Part shown: positions 9,984-19,820 of the stretch, piece after piece
Layout: every line of letters begins with the position of its first letter
How positions within the stretch are numbered: the stretch's first letter is position 1
Assembly: GCF_026967475.1 (NCBI RefSeq)
Contig: NZ_CP114058.1
Coordinates: 1,426,001 to 1,490,000, forward strand
DNA from: Rouxiella chamberiensis
GTDB taxonomy: Bacteria > Pseudomonadota > Gammaproteobacteria > Enterobacterales > Enterobacteriaceae
Direction: 5' to 3'
DNA: 64,000 bases
Notes under the pieces: generated by a model
Databases searched by the model: none
Told to the model about the DNA's origin: nothing
What the model saw: the letters and a program-made list of their open reading frames with translations, nothing else
Program-made: the position numbers and the translations under genes

Positions 9984-11201
9984 GTGATAGTGGAAGGGCA
10001 GCCGGGTCATATCGATCAGATCAAACAAATCAATGCGGGTACCGTTTACCGGCTTATAGACCAGTTTGGTCCAATTTCCCGTATCGAGCTGTCCAAGAGA
10101 GCGCAGCTTGCGCCCGCCAGTATTACCAAAATCGTGCGTGAACTGGTGCAGGCGCATCTGGTTCAGGAAACCGAATATCAGGAACCCGGAAGCCGTGGGC
10201 GTCCGGCCATTGGACTGGTGCTGGACACTCAAGCCTGGCACTATCTTTCGGCCCGCATCGGCCTGGGTACAGTCACGTTGAGCCTTCGCGATTTAAGCAG
10301 CAAACTGGTCGTCGAAGAACAGCTTTCACTGCCCGCAGAAGGGTCAGCGCCGTTTCTGACACGTCTGGTCGCGCTCATCGATCAGTTTTTTATACGCCAC
10401 CAGTCCCGCCTTGAACGACTCACCGCCATGGCTATCACGCTGCCCGGCATGATTGATTCCTCGCACGGGATTATTCAGAAAATGCCTTTCTATCAGGCCG
10501 ACGACGTGGCGATTGGCCCCGAGCTTGCCAAACGCAGCGGCCTGCCTGTGTTTGTACAGCACGATATCGCCGCCTGGACGAAAGCCGAATCGCTGTATGG
10601 CGCCTCCCGAGGATTTCGCAATGTTATTCAAGTGGTTATCGACGACAACGTAGGTGCTGGCGTCATTACCGGCGGTCAGGTTTTGCACGGCCGCACCAGC
10701 AGCGTGGTGGAAATCGGGCACACTCAGGTCGATCCCTACGGTAAACGTTGCTACTGCGGCAACCACGGCTGTCTGGAAACGCTGGCCAGCATCGACAACA
10801 TTCTGGAATTGACGAAAGCGCGGCTCAATCTCGCCGAACATTCACTGCTTCACGACCAACCCATTACCGTTGAAACGCTGTGTGATGCCGCCAATCGCGG
10901 TGATGCACTGGCACGCGATATTATTGTCGGCGTCGGGCAAAACGTCGGCAGAATTTTGGCCATCATGGTAAATCTGTTCAACCCTGAAAAGATTTTGATT
11001 GGCTCTCCCTTGAATCTCGCCAAATCTACGCTGCATCCGGCCATTATGTCCTGCATACAGCAGCAGGCTTTGCCTGCCTACAGTGAACATATCGAGCTCG
11101 AATCCACCTATTTTGACAATCACGGTACCATGCCCGGTGCTGCGCTCATCAAGGACGCGCTATACAACGGTTCGCTACTGGTAAAACTGCTGCAGGGTTA
11201 A
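9984..11201 (+). CDS. mlc: ROK-family transcriptional repressor Mlc
   Basis: Global repressor of phosphotransferase-system and glucose-uptake genes. In E. coli it is sequestered at the membrane by dephosphorylated PtsG. The 405-residue protein (406 in E. coli) starts at GTG 9984. It carries the N-terminal winged helix (PGHIDQIKQINAGTVYRLID, LAPASITKIVRELV). The ROK core has the zinc motif CYCGNHGCLE near residue 255 and preceding EIGHTQVDP. The C-terminus YNGSLLVKLLQG is nearly invariant. It is followed by ynfK, as in E. coli. Confidence 0.96.
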   Translation: MIVEGQPGHIDQIKQINAGTVYRLIDQFGPISRIELSKRAQLAPASITKIVRELVQAHLVQETEYQEPGSRGRPAIGLVLDTQAWHYLSARIGLGTVTLSLRDLSSKLVVEEQLSLPAEGSAPFLTRLVALIDQFFIRHQSRLERLTAMAITLPGMIDSSHGIIQKMPFYQADDVAIGPELAKRSGLPVFVQHDIAAWTKAESLYGASRGFRNVIQVVIDDNVGAGVITGGQVLHGRTSSVVEIGHTQVDPYGKRCYCGNHGCLETLASIDNILELTKARLNLAEHSLLHDQPITVETLCDAANRGDALARDIIVGVGQNVGRILAIMVNLFNPEKILIGSPLNLAKSTLHPAIMSCIQQQALPAYSEHIELESTYFDNHGTMPGAALIKDALYNGSLLVKLLQG

Positions 11202-11372
11202 CGAGTCGCGAATAAATCCTTAACCCCATCGTCACCTGATAAAACATTGCGCTAACGCAAATTGTTATTTCCGCCCAGCCCCTAGACTCGAACGATATCT
11301 GGTCGATTTCGCCTCCAAACTTTCCTGAATAAGGTTTATCAGGGAGGCGATATGGAATTATTCGGGAGTACT

Positions 11373-12050
11373 ATGAAGAGGTTAACGCAGGTATTTGTGA
11401 CGGGTACCGATTCCCGGGTGGGCAAAACCATTGTATCGCGCGCACTGTTGCAGGCGTTTGCCGCACAGGGTAAAACCGTGCTGGGGTACAAGCCCATTGC
11501 CACCGGAAATCAGGCGCTGGCGGACGGCGTGCAGAATCAGGATGCCCTGACATTGCAGCGAGCTTCTTCCGTTGCCTATCCGCTTGGCAAAATCACGCCT
11601 TTTGCGCTCGCGGAGGAAGATATTTTTACCTGTGCGCTTCCCGCCGATTTATTCACCCGAATGACGCAAGGGCTTTATTTTCTGAAAGAGGGTGCGGACA
11701 TGGTGGTCGTTGAGGGGTGTGACGGCTGGAAAACGCTAATCTCGTCGCATCAAGCGTATTCCACCTGGGTTATCGAGAACAGATTGCCGGTCATTCTGGT
11801 GGTCGGCATTCAGGAAGGCTGTGTCAATCAGGCCCTGATGACCGCGTACTCTCTACTCGCCGATGGCGTCGTGCTGCTCGGCTGGGTAGCCAACAGAATC
11901 AATCCCTGTCTTGCGCATTACGCGGAAACCATCGACGTGATAACACAAAATATCGCCGCCCCTCTGCTTGGCGAGATCCCGTATCTTCCACGCGCCGAAT
12001 CCCGTGAGTTGGCGCACTATCTGGATCTTTCTCTTCTCGAAACACGTTAG
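11373..12050 (+). CDS. ynfK: Dethiobiotin synthetase paralogue
   Basis: ATP-dependent carboxylase-type enzyme resembling BioD, which forms the ureido ring of dethiobiotin from DAPA and CO2. The role of this second copy (also called bioD2) is less certain. Visible are the P-loop TGTDSRVGKT near residue 12, VVVEGCDGW, VGIQEGCVNQALMT, and GWVANRINPCLAHYAE followed by GEIPYLPRAE, all shared with E. coli YnfK. Two ATGs each have a Shine-Dalgarno sequence (11352 and 11373). The second aligns with the family start and gives 225 residues, against 231. Downstream of mlc, as in E. coli. Confidence 0.93.
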   Translation: MKRLTQVFVTGTDSRVGKTIVSRALLQAFAAQGKTVLGYKPIATGNQALADGVQNQDALTLQRASSVAYPLGKITPFALAEEDIFTCALPADLFTRMTQGLYFLKEGADMVVVEGCDGWKTLISSHQAYSTWVIENRLPVILVVGIQEGCVNQALMTAYSLLADGVVLLGWVANRINPCLAHYAETIDVITQNIAAPLLGEIPYLPRAESRELAHYLDLSLLETR

Positions 12051-12111
12051 GCGAAATGTCTTCCTGCAACCCCCTGATATACTGAACAGCAGATTGCAGA
12101 GGAGAACGGCT

Positions 12112-13600
12112 ATCGCTACCAATACTTTACCTGATATCAAGGTCGACAGCCGACATCGGCCGCTCGTCCTGATTGCCTGTATGTTGTCGATGTTTATGGC
12201 CGCCGTCGAAGTGACCATTGTGGCGACCGCCATGCCAACCATCATCGCCGATTTGGGCGGCTTTACCCTGTTGGGATGGGTTTTCGCGATTTACCTGCTG
12301 ACGCAGGCCATCACCGTGCCGATTTATGGTCGACTCGCCGATCTCTATGGCTGTCGCCGTATGTTCTTTATCGGCACCTTACTGTTCCTGCTTGGCTCCG
12401 TGCTCTGCGGGTTTGCGCCTTCACTGGTGTGGATGATTGCCTTTCGCGCCTTGCAGGGCCTCGGCGCTGGGGCGATAACGCCCGTGGCGACCACGCTCGT
12501 CGCCAATATCTATGGTCCGCACGAGCGTGCCAGGGCGCAGGGGTATCTTGGGAGCGTATGGGGCGTGTCGGCCATCGTCGGACCCTTGCTGGGTGCCTTC
12601 ATTGTGCAGCATTTTCACTGGTCCATCGTGTTCTGGATTAATGTGCCGATAGGGATTATCGCGATGATGATTCTGGCACGGTATCTGCCGGCCGATGACG
12701 TCAAAAAGACGCATTCGCTGGATCTTGGCGGCACGGCGCTGCTGTCATTGAGTGTTGCTGCGCTGTTGCTGGCCTTGCTACAGGCCGAAACACTGGGTTA
12801 CTACGCCGCGCTGCTGATTGTGGTGGCCATCGCCGCCATGCTGCTGTTGATTAGACAGGAACGCCGCGCGGCCGAACCGCTGTTTCCGCTGTCGTTATGG
12901 CAAAGCCGTATTGTCGTCGCGGCCAATGTCGGCGGTTTGATCCTGGGCGCCACCATGATGGGCATCAGCGCTTTCCTACCGACCTATGTGCAGGGCGTTT
13001 TCGGCGGAACACCGCTTCAGGCCGGAAGCACGCTGGCGTTGATGTCGATAGGCTGGCCGCTCGCCAGCATGCTGAGCGGCAGACTGATGCATGCCACATC
13101 CTATCGTTTTACCGTGTTCACCGGCGCACTGGCGTTGGCGGGGGGCAGTCTGGTGTTGCTGCTGCTTAAACCCGATTCCGGACTCGGCTGGGCGAGGGTC
13201 GCCGCCTTTACGATTGGCTGCGGCATGGGGCTCTGTAATACCACGTTCATTGTGTCGGTTCAGAAACGCGGTCGATGCCTCTGTGCGCGGCATTGCAACC
13301 GCTTCGACATTGTTTACCCGGATGCTGGGGTCGGCTATCGGCACCGCCATTCTTGGCGCGACGCTCAATCTGAACTTGCAGCACCGATTGCCTGCGCTCA
13401 GTGATCCGGTTCAGACCCTGATGGAAACGTCGCAAAGACAGCAGTTATCCGCAGGAAAACTGGCGAATATTGTGGAGCAGGTTTCTGCCTCGCTGCATTG
13501 GGTCTTTATTCTCGCGGCGATGATGTCGATATGGGTGTTTGCGGCGGTGTTGCTGGTGCCAAAAGGCGAAAAACCTGCGCGCAAACACAGCGAAGGCTGA
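12112..13600 (+). pseudogene. MFS drug-type exporter, EmrB/QacA (DHA2) family (frameshifted)
   Basis: Fourteen-helix proton antiporter type. Visible are the helix 1 region LSMFMAAVEVTIVATAMPTI, loop 2-3 GRLADLYGCRRMF, motif RALQGLGAGAITP and the motif C-like GVSAIVGPLLGAF. At 13264-13266 an AAA changes the frame; with AA the protein continues FIVSVQNAVDASVRGIATAS and ends at 13600, giving about 495 residues, normal for DHA2. The start is unclear: no ATG suits the N-terminus. An AGGAG at 12100-12104 sits seven bases before an ATC codon at 12112, and a TTG lies at 12094. It begins about 60 bases after ynfK in the same direction. Confidence 0.85.
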
Positions 13601-13611
13601 ACGTTGGAAAT

Positions 13612-13650
13612 AAAAAGGGCCTGAACGCATAGACGATCAGGCCCTTTTTT
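13612..13650. terminator. Bidirectional terminator
   Basis: AAAAAGGGCCTGA pairs perfectly with TCAGGCCCTTTTT around a 12-base loop, between two convergent genes. A- and T-runs on both sides suit termination in either direction. Confidence 0.88.
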
Positions 13651-13666
13651 ATGCTTGCAGCTTTAA

Positions 13667-13966
13667 CTATTGCGCGGTGGCATCCTGGCTGGTGCCGGTC
13701 TTCGGACTGGCCGTCGTGTCGTCACCGCCATTCGACAGTTTGGTGTAGACGATTTTTTGCGTGTCGTTGTCGCAGTGACCCACGACCTGACCGCCAGCCT
13801 GATCGGCCTGATCGTTGGCAACGATGTCCAGCTTGAAATTGGACTCAGGCAAGCCGTTAGCCACAATCTTCTGGGTGATATCCGCTTTGACGCTGTCACA
13901 GGAGGCCATCGCCGCCAAGGGAGACAGAGAGAATAATGTCAAACCCACCAATAAAGTCTTGTTCAT
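13667..13966 (-). CDS. Small periplasmic protein, DUF1161 family
   Basis: A 99-residue exported protein of unknown function. The N-terminal signal peptide MNKTLLVGLTLFSLSPLAAMA precedes the family pattern CDSVKADITQKI and GGQVVGHCDNDTQKIVYT, with two conserved cysteines that could form a disulfide. The C-terminal 20 residues are Thr/Ser/Asp-rich and probably disordered. It sits next to ynfB, also on the minus strand, but the intervening 65 bases allow a separate promoter. Confidence 0.82.
   Translation of the reverse strand: MNKTLLVGLTLFSLSPLAAMASCDSVKADITQKIVANGLPESNFKLDIVANDQADQAGGQVVGHCDNDTQKIVYTKLSNGGDDTTASPKTGTSQDATAQ
13887..13899. promoter_or_regulatory. matS-like site, one mismatch
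   Basis: TTGACGCTGTCAC matches the MatP-binding consensus GTGACRNYGTCAC except for the first base. It lies inside the DUF1161 gene. Weaker than the exact sites at 31395 and 55640. Confidence 0.35.
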
Positions 13967-14031
13967 GATTTCGTCCTTATTTGAACAGCATGTGCTAAAA
14001 GCTTAGCTGTTAATTGCCCACTTTCAAGACG

Positions 14032-14400
14032 TTAGGGTGCAAGAAGCTGAGAACCGGTGCGACGGTCGAGGCAACGCTCGGTGGTGGGTTCCCAATAGGC
14101 ATTCAGATTACGACTGGCATTGCACTTGTCGCGCAGATCGATGGACTGATCGTATTTGGCATTGTCTTTCTGCTGACGATTGATTTTCTGCTCGCGCAGG
14201 GTACGCGTGGCATTCCATTGCTCCTTGCTCTGGCGTGCTTCTTCATTGCTCAATGCGCTGCTGCCGTTACCGCCAAACACACAGGTTCCGCCGGCACAGT
14301 TGGTTTCGGCATGGGCGGCCATCTGCCAGCTACCCGAAAGCACCAGCAGAGCGACAGGCAGCATTTTGCGCAGCAGTCGAGACATCACTATTGTTTTCAT
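14032..14400 (-). CDS. ynfB: YnfB family protein (DUF1283)
   Basis: Predicted periplasmic protein of unknown function. A cleavable signal peptide ends near MAAHA. The conserved family core is KEQWNATRTLREQKIN, RDKCNASRNLNAYWEP and ERCLDRRTG, matching E. coli YnfB (113 residues; here 122). Cysteines in CAGGTCVF and RDKC could pair. It is divergent from ynfA, its neighbour in E. coli too. Confidence 0.9.
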   Translation of the reverse strand: MKTIVMSRLLRKMLPVALLVLSGSWQMAAHAETNCAGGTCVFGGNGSSALSNEEARQSKEQWNATRTLREQKINRQQKDNAKYDQSIDLRDKCNASRNLNAYWEPTTERCLDRRTGSQLLAP

Positions 14401-14544
14401 TGGCTCATCCTTATAGGTTTACACATCGCCGACGCGATTACTGAAATTATACCACCCTAACCGTGTACGTCACGTAATGAGCCCGTACTGGTTTATCGTT
14501 GATTGAATAAATCGGTCTGAATTTACAACAATTTACTCATAGAG

Positions 14545-14883
14545 ATGTTTTCAGGTCATGATCAAGACGACCCTGCTTTTTTTGTTACCGCACTTGCCGA
14601 AATCGTAGGCTGTTTTTTGCCTTACCTCTGGCTGCGCAAGGGCGCGAATGGGCTCGTGCTGCTGCCTGCGGCACTCAGTCTTGCACTGTTTGTGTGGCTA
14701 TTGACCTTGCACCCGGCGGCGAGCGGCCGCGTCTATGCCGCTTACGGCGGTGTCTATGTGGTCACTGCGCTGCTTTGGTTGCGCTTTGTGGATGGCGTAA
14801 AACTGGCGACGACCGATTGGCTTGGAGCCGGCGTCGCGTTGGCAGGCATGCTTATCATTATTTCCGGCTGGAAATCCTGTTAG
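14545..14883 (+). CDS. ynfA: YnfA family inner-membrane protein (UPF0060); N-terminus disturbed by an indel
   Basis: Small four-helix membrane protein of the UPF0060 family; homologues have been linked to efflux. The conserved body [33 protein letters not shown] and [13 protein letters not shown] is intact. The intact frame starts at ATG 14545 and gives [17 protein letters not shown], an unlikely hydrophilic N-terminus. The true start is probably ATG 14558 (MIKTTLLFF, as in E. coli): the T7 tract at 14577-14583 would need eight T to join the frames, giving exactly the 108 residues of E. coli YnfA. Confidence 0.9.
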   Translation: MFSGHDQDDPAFFVTALAEIVGCFLPYLWLRKGANGLVLLPAALSLALFVWLLTLHPAASGRVYAAYGGVYVVTALLWLRFVDGVKLATTDWLGAGVALAGMLIIISGWKSC

Positions 14884-14888
14884 GCAAT

Positions 14889-14917
14889 AAAAAAGGGCAA
14901 CGCCACCGGCATTGCCC
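14889..14917 (-). terminator. Terminator of ydfG
   Basis: GGGCAACGCC and GGCATTGCCC form a stem with one mismatch. The A-run on its left side becomes a U-run in the leftward ydfG transcript. Confidence 0.7.
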
Positions 14918-14936
14918 CTAATACGCTTAGTAGCAA

Positions 14937-15686
14937 TTATTCGTCGCGATTCACGCGCAGACCTGCCAGCGACTGACTGACCGGCATCATCTCGATGGAG
15001 TTGATATTTACGTGTGCAGGCAGGGTCGAGGCCCAGAATACGGACTCCGCCACGTCTTCTGCCGTCAGTGGATTGGTTTTGTCATACGTTTGACCCACTT
15101 TCGCTTCGTCGCCTTTAAAACGCACGTTGGAGAACTCGGTCCCGCCGCACAGACCCGGTTCAATGTTGGTGACACGGACTTTGGTACCAAAAAGATCGGT
15201 ACGCAGATTAAGGCTGAACTGGCGAACGAAAGCCTTGGTCGCGCCATAGACATTGCCGCCGCTGTATGGCCAGTTGCCCGCCGTCGAGCCGATGTTGATG
15301 ATATGGCCGACATTGCGTTCAACCATGCCCGGCAGGAGGGCGCGTGTCACGAACACCACACCTTTGGTATTTGTGTCTATCATGGTGTCCCAGTCATCCA
15401 CCGACGCCTTGTCGGCGGTTTCGATGCCGAGCGCCAGTCCGGCGTTGTTGACCAGCACATCGATGTGCTGCCACTCGGCAGGCAGCGCGGCAATAGCCTC
15501 TCCGATGGAAGCGCGATCGGTGACATCAAGCTGTGCTACATACAGCGCATCGCCCAGCTCGGCTTTCAGCGCATTTAAACGTTCTTTACGACGTCCGGTG
15601 GCAATTACCTGGTGCCCGGCTTGAACAAATTTGCGGGCGATCGCCGCGCCAAATCCGGCTGTCGCGCCGGTTACAAAAATAATCAT
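14937..15686 (-). CDS. ydfG: NADP-dependent 3-hydroxy acid dehydrogenase
   Basis: Short-chain dehydrogenase. The E. coli enzyme oxidises L-allo-threonine and serine and reduces malonic semialdehyde to 3-hydroxypropionate. The 249-residue product has the Rossmann glycine motif GATAGFG at residue 6, an NADP-type ATGRR at the end of strand 2, NNAGLALG, the catalytic STAGNWPYSGGNVYGATKAF region (Ser, Tyr, Lys) and the C-terminal block LPAHVNINSIEMMPVSQS. Close along its whole length to E. coli YdfG (248). Confidence 0.96.
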   Translation of the reverse strand: MIIFVTGATAGFGAAIARKFVQAGHQVIATGRRKERLNALKAELGDALYVAQLDVTDRASIGEAIAALPAEWQHIDVLVNNAGLALGIETADKASVDDWDTMIDTNTKGVVFVTRALLPGMVERNVGHIINIGSTAGNWPYSGGNVYGATKAFVRQFSLNLRTDLFGTKVRVTNIEPGLCGGTEFSNVRFKGDEAKVGQTYDKTNPLTAEDVAESVFWASTLPAHVNINSIEMMPVSQSLAGLRVNRDE

Positions 15687-15831
15687 CGGTCATTCCTTAA
15701 AATAAAAAGCCCATTTATCAGGGCAAACATAATAGACGACGTCCCACTTACTCTCGTTAACCCATTCCTGCTTCAAATCACTAATAACACAGTGCGCCCC
15801 CTAGCCGCCAGAAGCTTGATGTTGTGATGAC

Positions 15832-17282
15832 TCACTCGGGCTGCGTTGTTTCCTGCGCGTCTTTCTTTGCTGCGGCCTTCTTTTTCTGACGTATTTCATC
15901 ACCGTCGGTGGCATTGAGCGTCATGCTGTCAAGCATACCCAAAATGGCGATACCGCCAACGATGATAAAGGCCAGCCGGAAACTGCCGAGCGAAGTACCA
16001 CTCGCCACCGCCGGTTCAAAATGCTGAGCAATGCGCAGGGCAAGCGCGCCGATAGCGATACCCAACCCGGAGGAGAGCTGCTGCGCGGTGTTGAACATGG
16101 TGTTTGCGCCGCCCATCATCGGACCGGGCACCTGCGAGAAGGCCAGCGTGTTGATGGCGGTAAACTGCATCGACCGCGACATGCCGCTGATAAACAGCAA
16201 AATAAAGGTCAGGGCGGTCGGCACCGCAGGCGTCAGGAAGGCGCAGGCAAAAATCGTCAGTGTGTTGATCAATCCGTTGACGACCAGAATGCTGCGGAAC
16301 GGAAAACGGAACAAAATGGCCGAGGTAAAAGGTTTCATCGCCAGATTACCAGCAAAGACAGAGAGTACCAGCAGACCCGCATCGAAAGGACTCATGCCAT
16401 AGCCGAGCTGGAACAGTAACGGCAACAGAAAAGGCAGGGAGCCAATCGCGATACGAAACAGCGATCCGCCGATAACCGTGACAGCGTAACTTTTTATCTT
16501 CATCGCTACCATAGGCAACAAGGGATGCGGCGTGACAAGCGAATGTCTGACCGCCGCAACGCCAATCAGGAGGCTGCCCAGCACGAAAAGGGACGGCAAT
16601 AGGTAACTGCCGCCTTTATTGAACATATCCAGACCAAACATCAGCCCGAAACAGGCAATGCCAGTCAGCACAAATCCTGTGATGTCAAAGGGGATCCCTG
16701 TCGCACCTTTTTCATTGGGAATGAGTTTGAGACTGAGCAGCAGCGCGGCGATGCCCAGCGGAACATTTAACAGAAAAATCCAGTGCCACGAGGCATAGGT
16801 GGTAATAAAGCCCCCAGCGGCGGACCCAGTATCGGCGCAACCAGTGCGGGCCAGGTGATGGTGGCAATCGCCCGAATCAGATCGGCCTTGGACGTATTTC
16901 TGAGCACCACCAGCCTGCCGACGGGAACCATTAATGCACCGGCAAACCCCTGTAGCATTCGCGCGGCGGTAAACGTCGGAAGACTTACACTCATCGCACA
17001 CAGAATCGAGGCCAGCGTAAAGAGGATAATGGCCGAGGAGAAGACGGTGCGGGTCCCAAAGCGATTGGCAATCCATCCACTCGCGGGAATAAACACCGTT
17101 AAAGTCAGAATATACGCAGAAACGCCAATGTTGAGATCGATGGCATGCACGCCAAAGGCTTCGGCCATTTTGGGCAGCGCGGTCACTATCACCGTCGTAT
17201 CGAGATTTTCCATAAACATGGCACCGGCCACCAGCAATGGCAGGGCGGAACCGGCAGGAAGGGTAAATTTTTTCATTGGCAT
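15832..17282 (-). pseudogene. MFS multidrug-type transporter, MdtD-like (frameshifted)
   Basis: Fourteen-helix DHA2 exporter. The N-terminal part has FMENLDTTVIVTALPKMAEAF, PASGWIANRFGTRTVF and RMLQGFAGALMVPVGRL, similar to E. coli MdtD. The frame breaks in a C5 tract at 16811-16815 (read as G5 on the coding strand). Six bases would give PILGPPLGGFITTYASWHWI and continue to the stop at 15832, for 483 residues. The C-terminus is lysine- and alanine-rich. It faces the acyltransferase gene across an AT-rich gap of about 250 bases at 17283-17529, where no clear operator was found. Confidence 0.85.
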
Positions 17283-17529
17283 AGCACTCGAATATATCTG
17301 AAATTGCTTGTAGTGAACATTATCAACTCCCTGTTTGAACGCTAATTTTCAGATTTAATTATGCTTTAGACAGCAAAGACTTAGGCACAAAATCACTCTG
17401 CTTGAGGATAACAATTTACCCATCGCGGTCAACTTTAAAATTCCTACAAATAATAACCATGGCGATTTTACGGTAGTTAACATGCTAAGTTATTAGAAAA
17501 TTAATCATCTAATACTTACCTGGCATAAA

Positions 17530-18582
17530 ATGATGAAATCAAAAATAGTCTCGCTGCAAATATTGCGGGCGTTTGCCGCGATATTAGTTGTCATTAATCA
17601 TTTGTGGGGTGATTCCAAAACGGCCTTGTCAACGGATTTTGGTCTTGAATACGTGGGTGATTTTGGCGTTGATGCCTTTTTTATCCTTAGCGGATTTATC
17701 ATGGGATATAAAACTCGGGAGGATTCGCCTTTTGGCATGGCTGTCGCCACCCATTTTATTCGGCGGCGCATTGAGCGTATTTATCCTATCTTTCTCATCG
17801 TACTCATCCCGTTTATATTAATTTACCTCAAGCAGACACACTTCATCAGTCCTTATGAAATTATTGGCAATATTCTGTTATTACCTTCCTTTAACAATAA
17901 CCCTCAGTACCATATGTTGATTGGGCCATCATGGTCACTGGTTTACGAGATGTTTTTTTACGTCGTCTATGCCGCTTTCATGATGTTTGTGAGCACCAAA
18001 AAGCAACTCATTACTTACTCATCGGCACTTTTGATAGCCATGGTCCTTGGCGTGAAAATGCTGTCAATTCAAGGTTATCAGCTCGGTAACGTGAATTTTA
18101 GCTACATGATAGGCGATCCCTTGATGATTAACTTCGCGATGGGCTGCATTTTTTCGCAGGTTTTTGACAGGCTGAAGAACATCAAGATCGCCATTCCACT
18201 GGCCTCCCTTATGATTGGCGTGATATTTGTTTTGGGAATGTGGTTATCTTCAAAGGGGGAGCCGCGCTTCTTTAGTTTTGGGTTACCTGCAATGCTGATT
18301 GTTTTTCTATTCAGCGTGATGGATTCGTCCGAAACAAAGACCTATAAATTGCTGGTTTATTTAGGTAATGCCTCTTACAGCATCTACATTACGCACTTCT
18401 TTATTGAAGTGATTGCTGGAGTCATATTTTATCATTCGTCGGTAAACAAAGATCTTTACGGCATTGCATTGAGCATAATTTGCCTGATTATAGGTTGCCT
18501 CTTTTATTCACTTATTGAAAAACGTGTCACAAAATTAATGCATAACTTTGAGAAAAAGGACAATGCGCTTCGACGAACCTGA
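17530..18582 (+). CDS. Acyltransferase 3 family membrane protein (OafA/YrhL type)
   Basis: Multi-pass membrane O-acyltransferase that would modify a surface or secreted glycan; the acceptor is unknown. The family pattern is clear: SLQILRAFAAILVVINHLWG at the N-terminus (the catalytic His is in INH), FGVDAFFILSGFIMGY, RRRIERIYPIF and, near the C-terminus, LGNASYSIYITHFF. About ten hydrophobic segments in 350 residues, as is usual for the family. The gene and its upstream region are visibly richer in A+T than the flanking genes, which suggests horizontal acquisition. It has no glycan-gene neighbours. Confidence 0.88.
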   Translation: MMKSKIVSLQILRAFAAILVVINHLWGDSKTALSTDFGLEYVGDFGVDAFFILSGFIMGYKTREDSPFGMAVATHFIRRRIERIYPIFLIVLIPFILIYLKQTHFISPYEIIGNILLLPSFNNNPQYHMLIGPSWSLVYEMFFYVVYAAFMMFVSTKKQLITYSSALLIAMVLGVKMLSIQGYQLGNVNFSYMIGDPLMINFAMGCIFSQVFDRLKNIKIAIPLASLMIGVIFVLGMWLSSKGEPRFFSFGLPAMLIVFLFSVMDSSETKTYKLLVYLGNASYSIYITHFFIEVIAGVIFYHSSVNKDLYGIALSIICLIIGCLFYSLIEKRVTKLMHNFEKKDNALRRT

Positions 18583-18662
18583 TGAATACATTCATATTCA
18601 TTATTTGTTTATGCCGTTAGGGATTATAAAATTTAAACAAATCAATTAAATTTCAGGCTTTG

Positions 18663-18717
18663 ATGACCTGTCAGGCGTTTCGCGTCAGATTTTGCCCTCG
18701 AACGGCTGACAGGTCAT
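18663..18717. repeat. 12-bp inverted repeat, probable transcript-end hairpin
   Basis: ATGACCTGTCAG (18663-18674) and CTGACAGGTCAT (18706-18717) are perfect complements separated by 31 bases, between the convergent ends of the acyltransferase gene and the ABC operon. It could be a 3' hairpin for the operon; the arms also resemble element ends, but nothing mobile lies between them. Confidence 0.5.
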
Positions 18718-18724
18718 GATAAAA

Positions 18725-19820
18725 TCAGCGCGATTCCAGTAATCTCTCGCCACTGTCGGCCGCAAACAAATGGACCCCGTCGACCCGAATATCCAGCAGA
18801 ACCGGGCGCATCCACACTGATCCGCACGCGGCCTGCACATTGCACATGCAAGGCAAAACCGCACCAGTCGATATGCATCAGGCTGCTTTCCCCCGTTACT
18901 TCTAGCAGTCGCAAAATACCGGGAGGACGAGGATTGTCGTTTTCCGAAATCACAATGTCATGCGGACGTAGCCCCAGCGTGACCGGCTGGCCCATGATAT
19001 TTCTGGCGGCGGTCCACCATTTCTGCGGCAGCGCAAAGGTCAGGGCATCGCACTGCACACAAGGTTGGCCATGCTGTTCACTCACGACGCCATTGAACAG
19101 ATTCATCGGCGGCGAGCCAATAAAGCGCGCCACGAAGGTGTTGACTGGGCGGTCGTAAATTTCCAGCGGTTGTCCTTGCTGCACGATAAATCCGTCTTTC
19201 ATCACTACGATACGGTCAGCCAGCGTCATGGCTTCAACCTGATCGTGTGTGACATACACCGTTGTGGTGCGAAACTGCTGGTGGACCGCCTTGATTTCCG
19301 CCCGCAGCTCCATACGCAGTTGCGCATCGAGATTCGACAGCGGTTCGTCAAACAGAAACACTTTCGGGCTGCGCACCAATGCCCGACCCATCGCCACACG
19401 CTGCCGTTGCCCGCCCGACAAGTCTTTGGGCAAGCGCTGCAACAGGTGATCGATAGCCAATACCTTGGCAGCCTGCAACACTTTACTTTGCTGCTCGGCC
19501 TTGGGCACGCGTTTGACCTGCATATGAAAAGCCATGTTCTCGGCGACGGTCAGATGTGGATAAAGCGCGTAGCTTTGAAACACCATGGCAATGTCGCGAT
19601 CGGCGGGATCAAGATTATTGATCTTGCGATTATCCAGCAAAATTTCCCCGTCACTGACGGATTCCAGCCCCGCCAACAGGCGCAGCAGGGTGGATTTTCC
19701 GCAGCCGGAAGGCCCGACCAGCACGGTAAAACTGCCGTCTTCAATCGACAGATCGAGGGGTTTCAACACCTGCATCCTGCCGTAATGTTTGGCTACCTTA
19801 ACCAGCTCAACACTTGCCAT
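18725..19820 (-). CDS. Sugar ABC transporter ATPase, UgpC/MalK type (frameshift near C-terminus)
   Basis: ATP-hydrolysing subunit that powers the two permeases of the operon. Visible are Walker A GPSGCGKST near residue 37, signature LSGGQRQRVAMGRALVR near 134, Walker B VFLFDEPLSNLDA, the switch His in VYVTHDQVEAM, and the regulatory-domain motif VARFIGSPPMN. Near the end a GGG at 18804-18806 shifts the frame. With one base less it reads VDAPVLLDIRVDGVHLF and stops at 18725, giving 364 residues, typical for the family. As written the tail is scrambled and stops at 18714. It begins directly after the kinase stop codon. Confidence 0.9.

Noticed and set aside
14521..14540. Ter-like sequence on the minus strand (TTGTTGTAAATT)
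   Set aside because: Shares TGTTGTAA but lacks the following CTA that Tus reads in the strong sites.
16478..16490. GTGACAGCGTAAC as a third matS
   Set aside because: One mismatch in a conserved half-site and in a transporter gene; kept out to avoid inflating the count.
18663..18717. Inverted repeat as the ends of an insertion sequence
   Set aside because: Only 31 bases separate the arms and no transposase or target duplication is present; a transcript hairpin is simpler.
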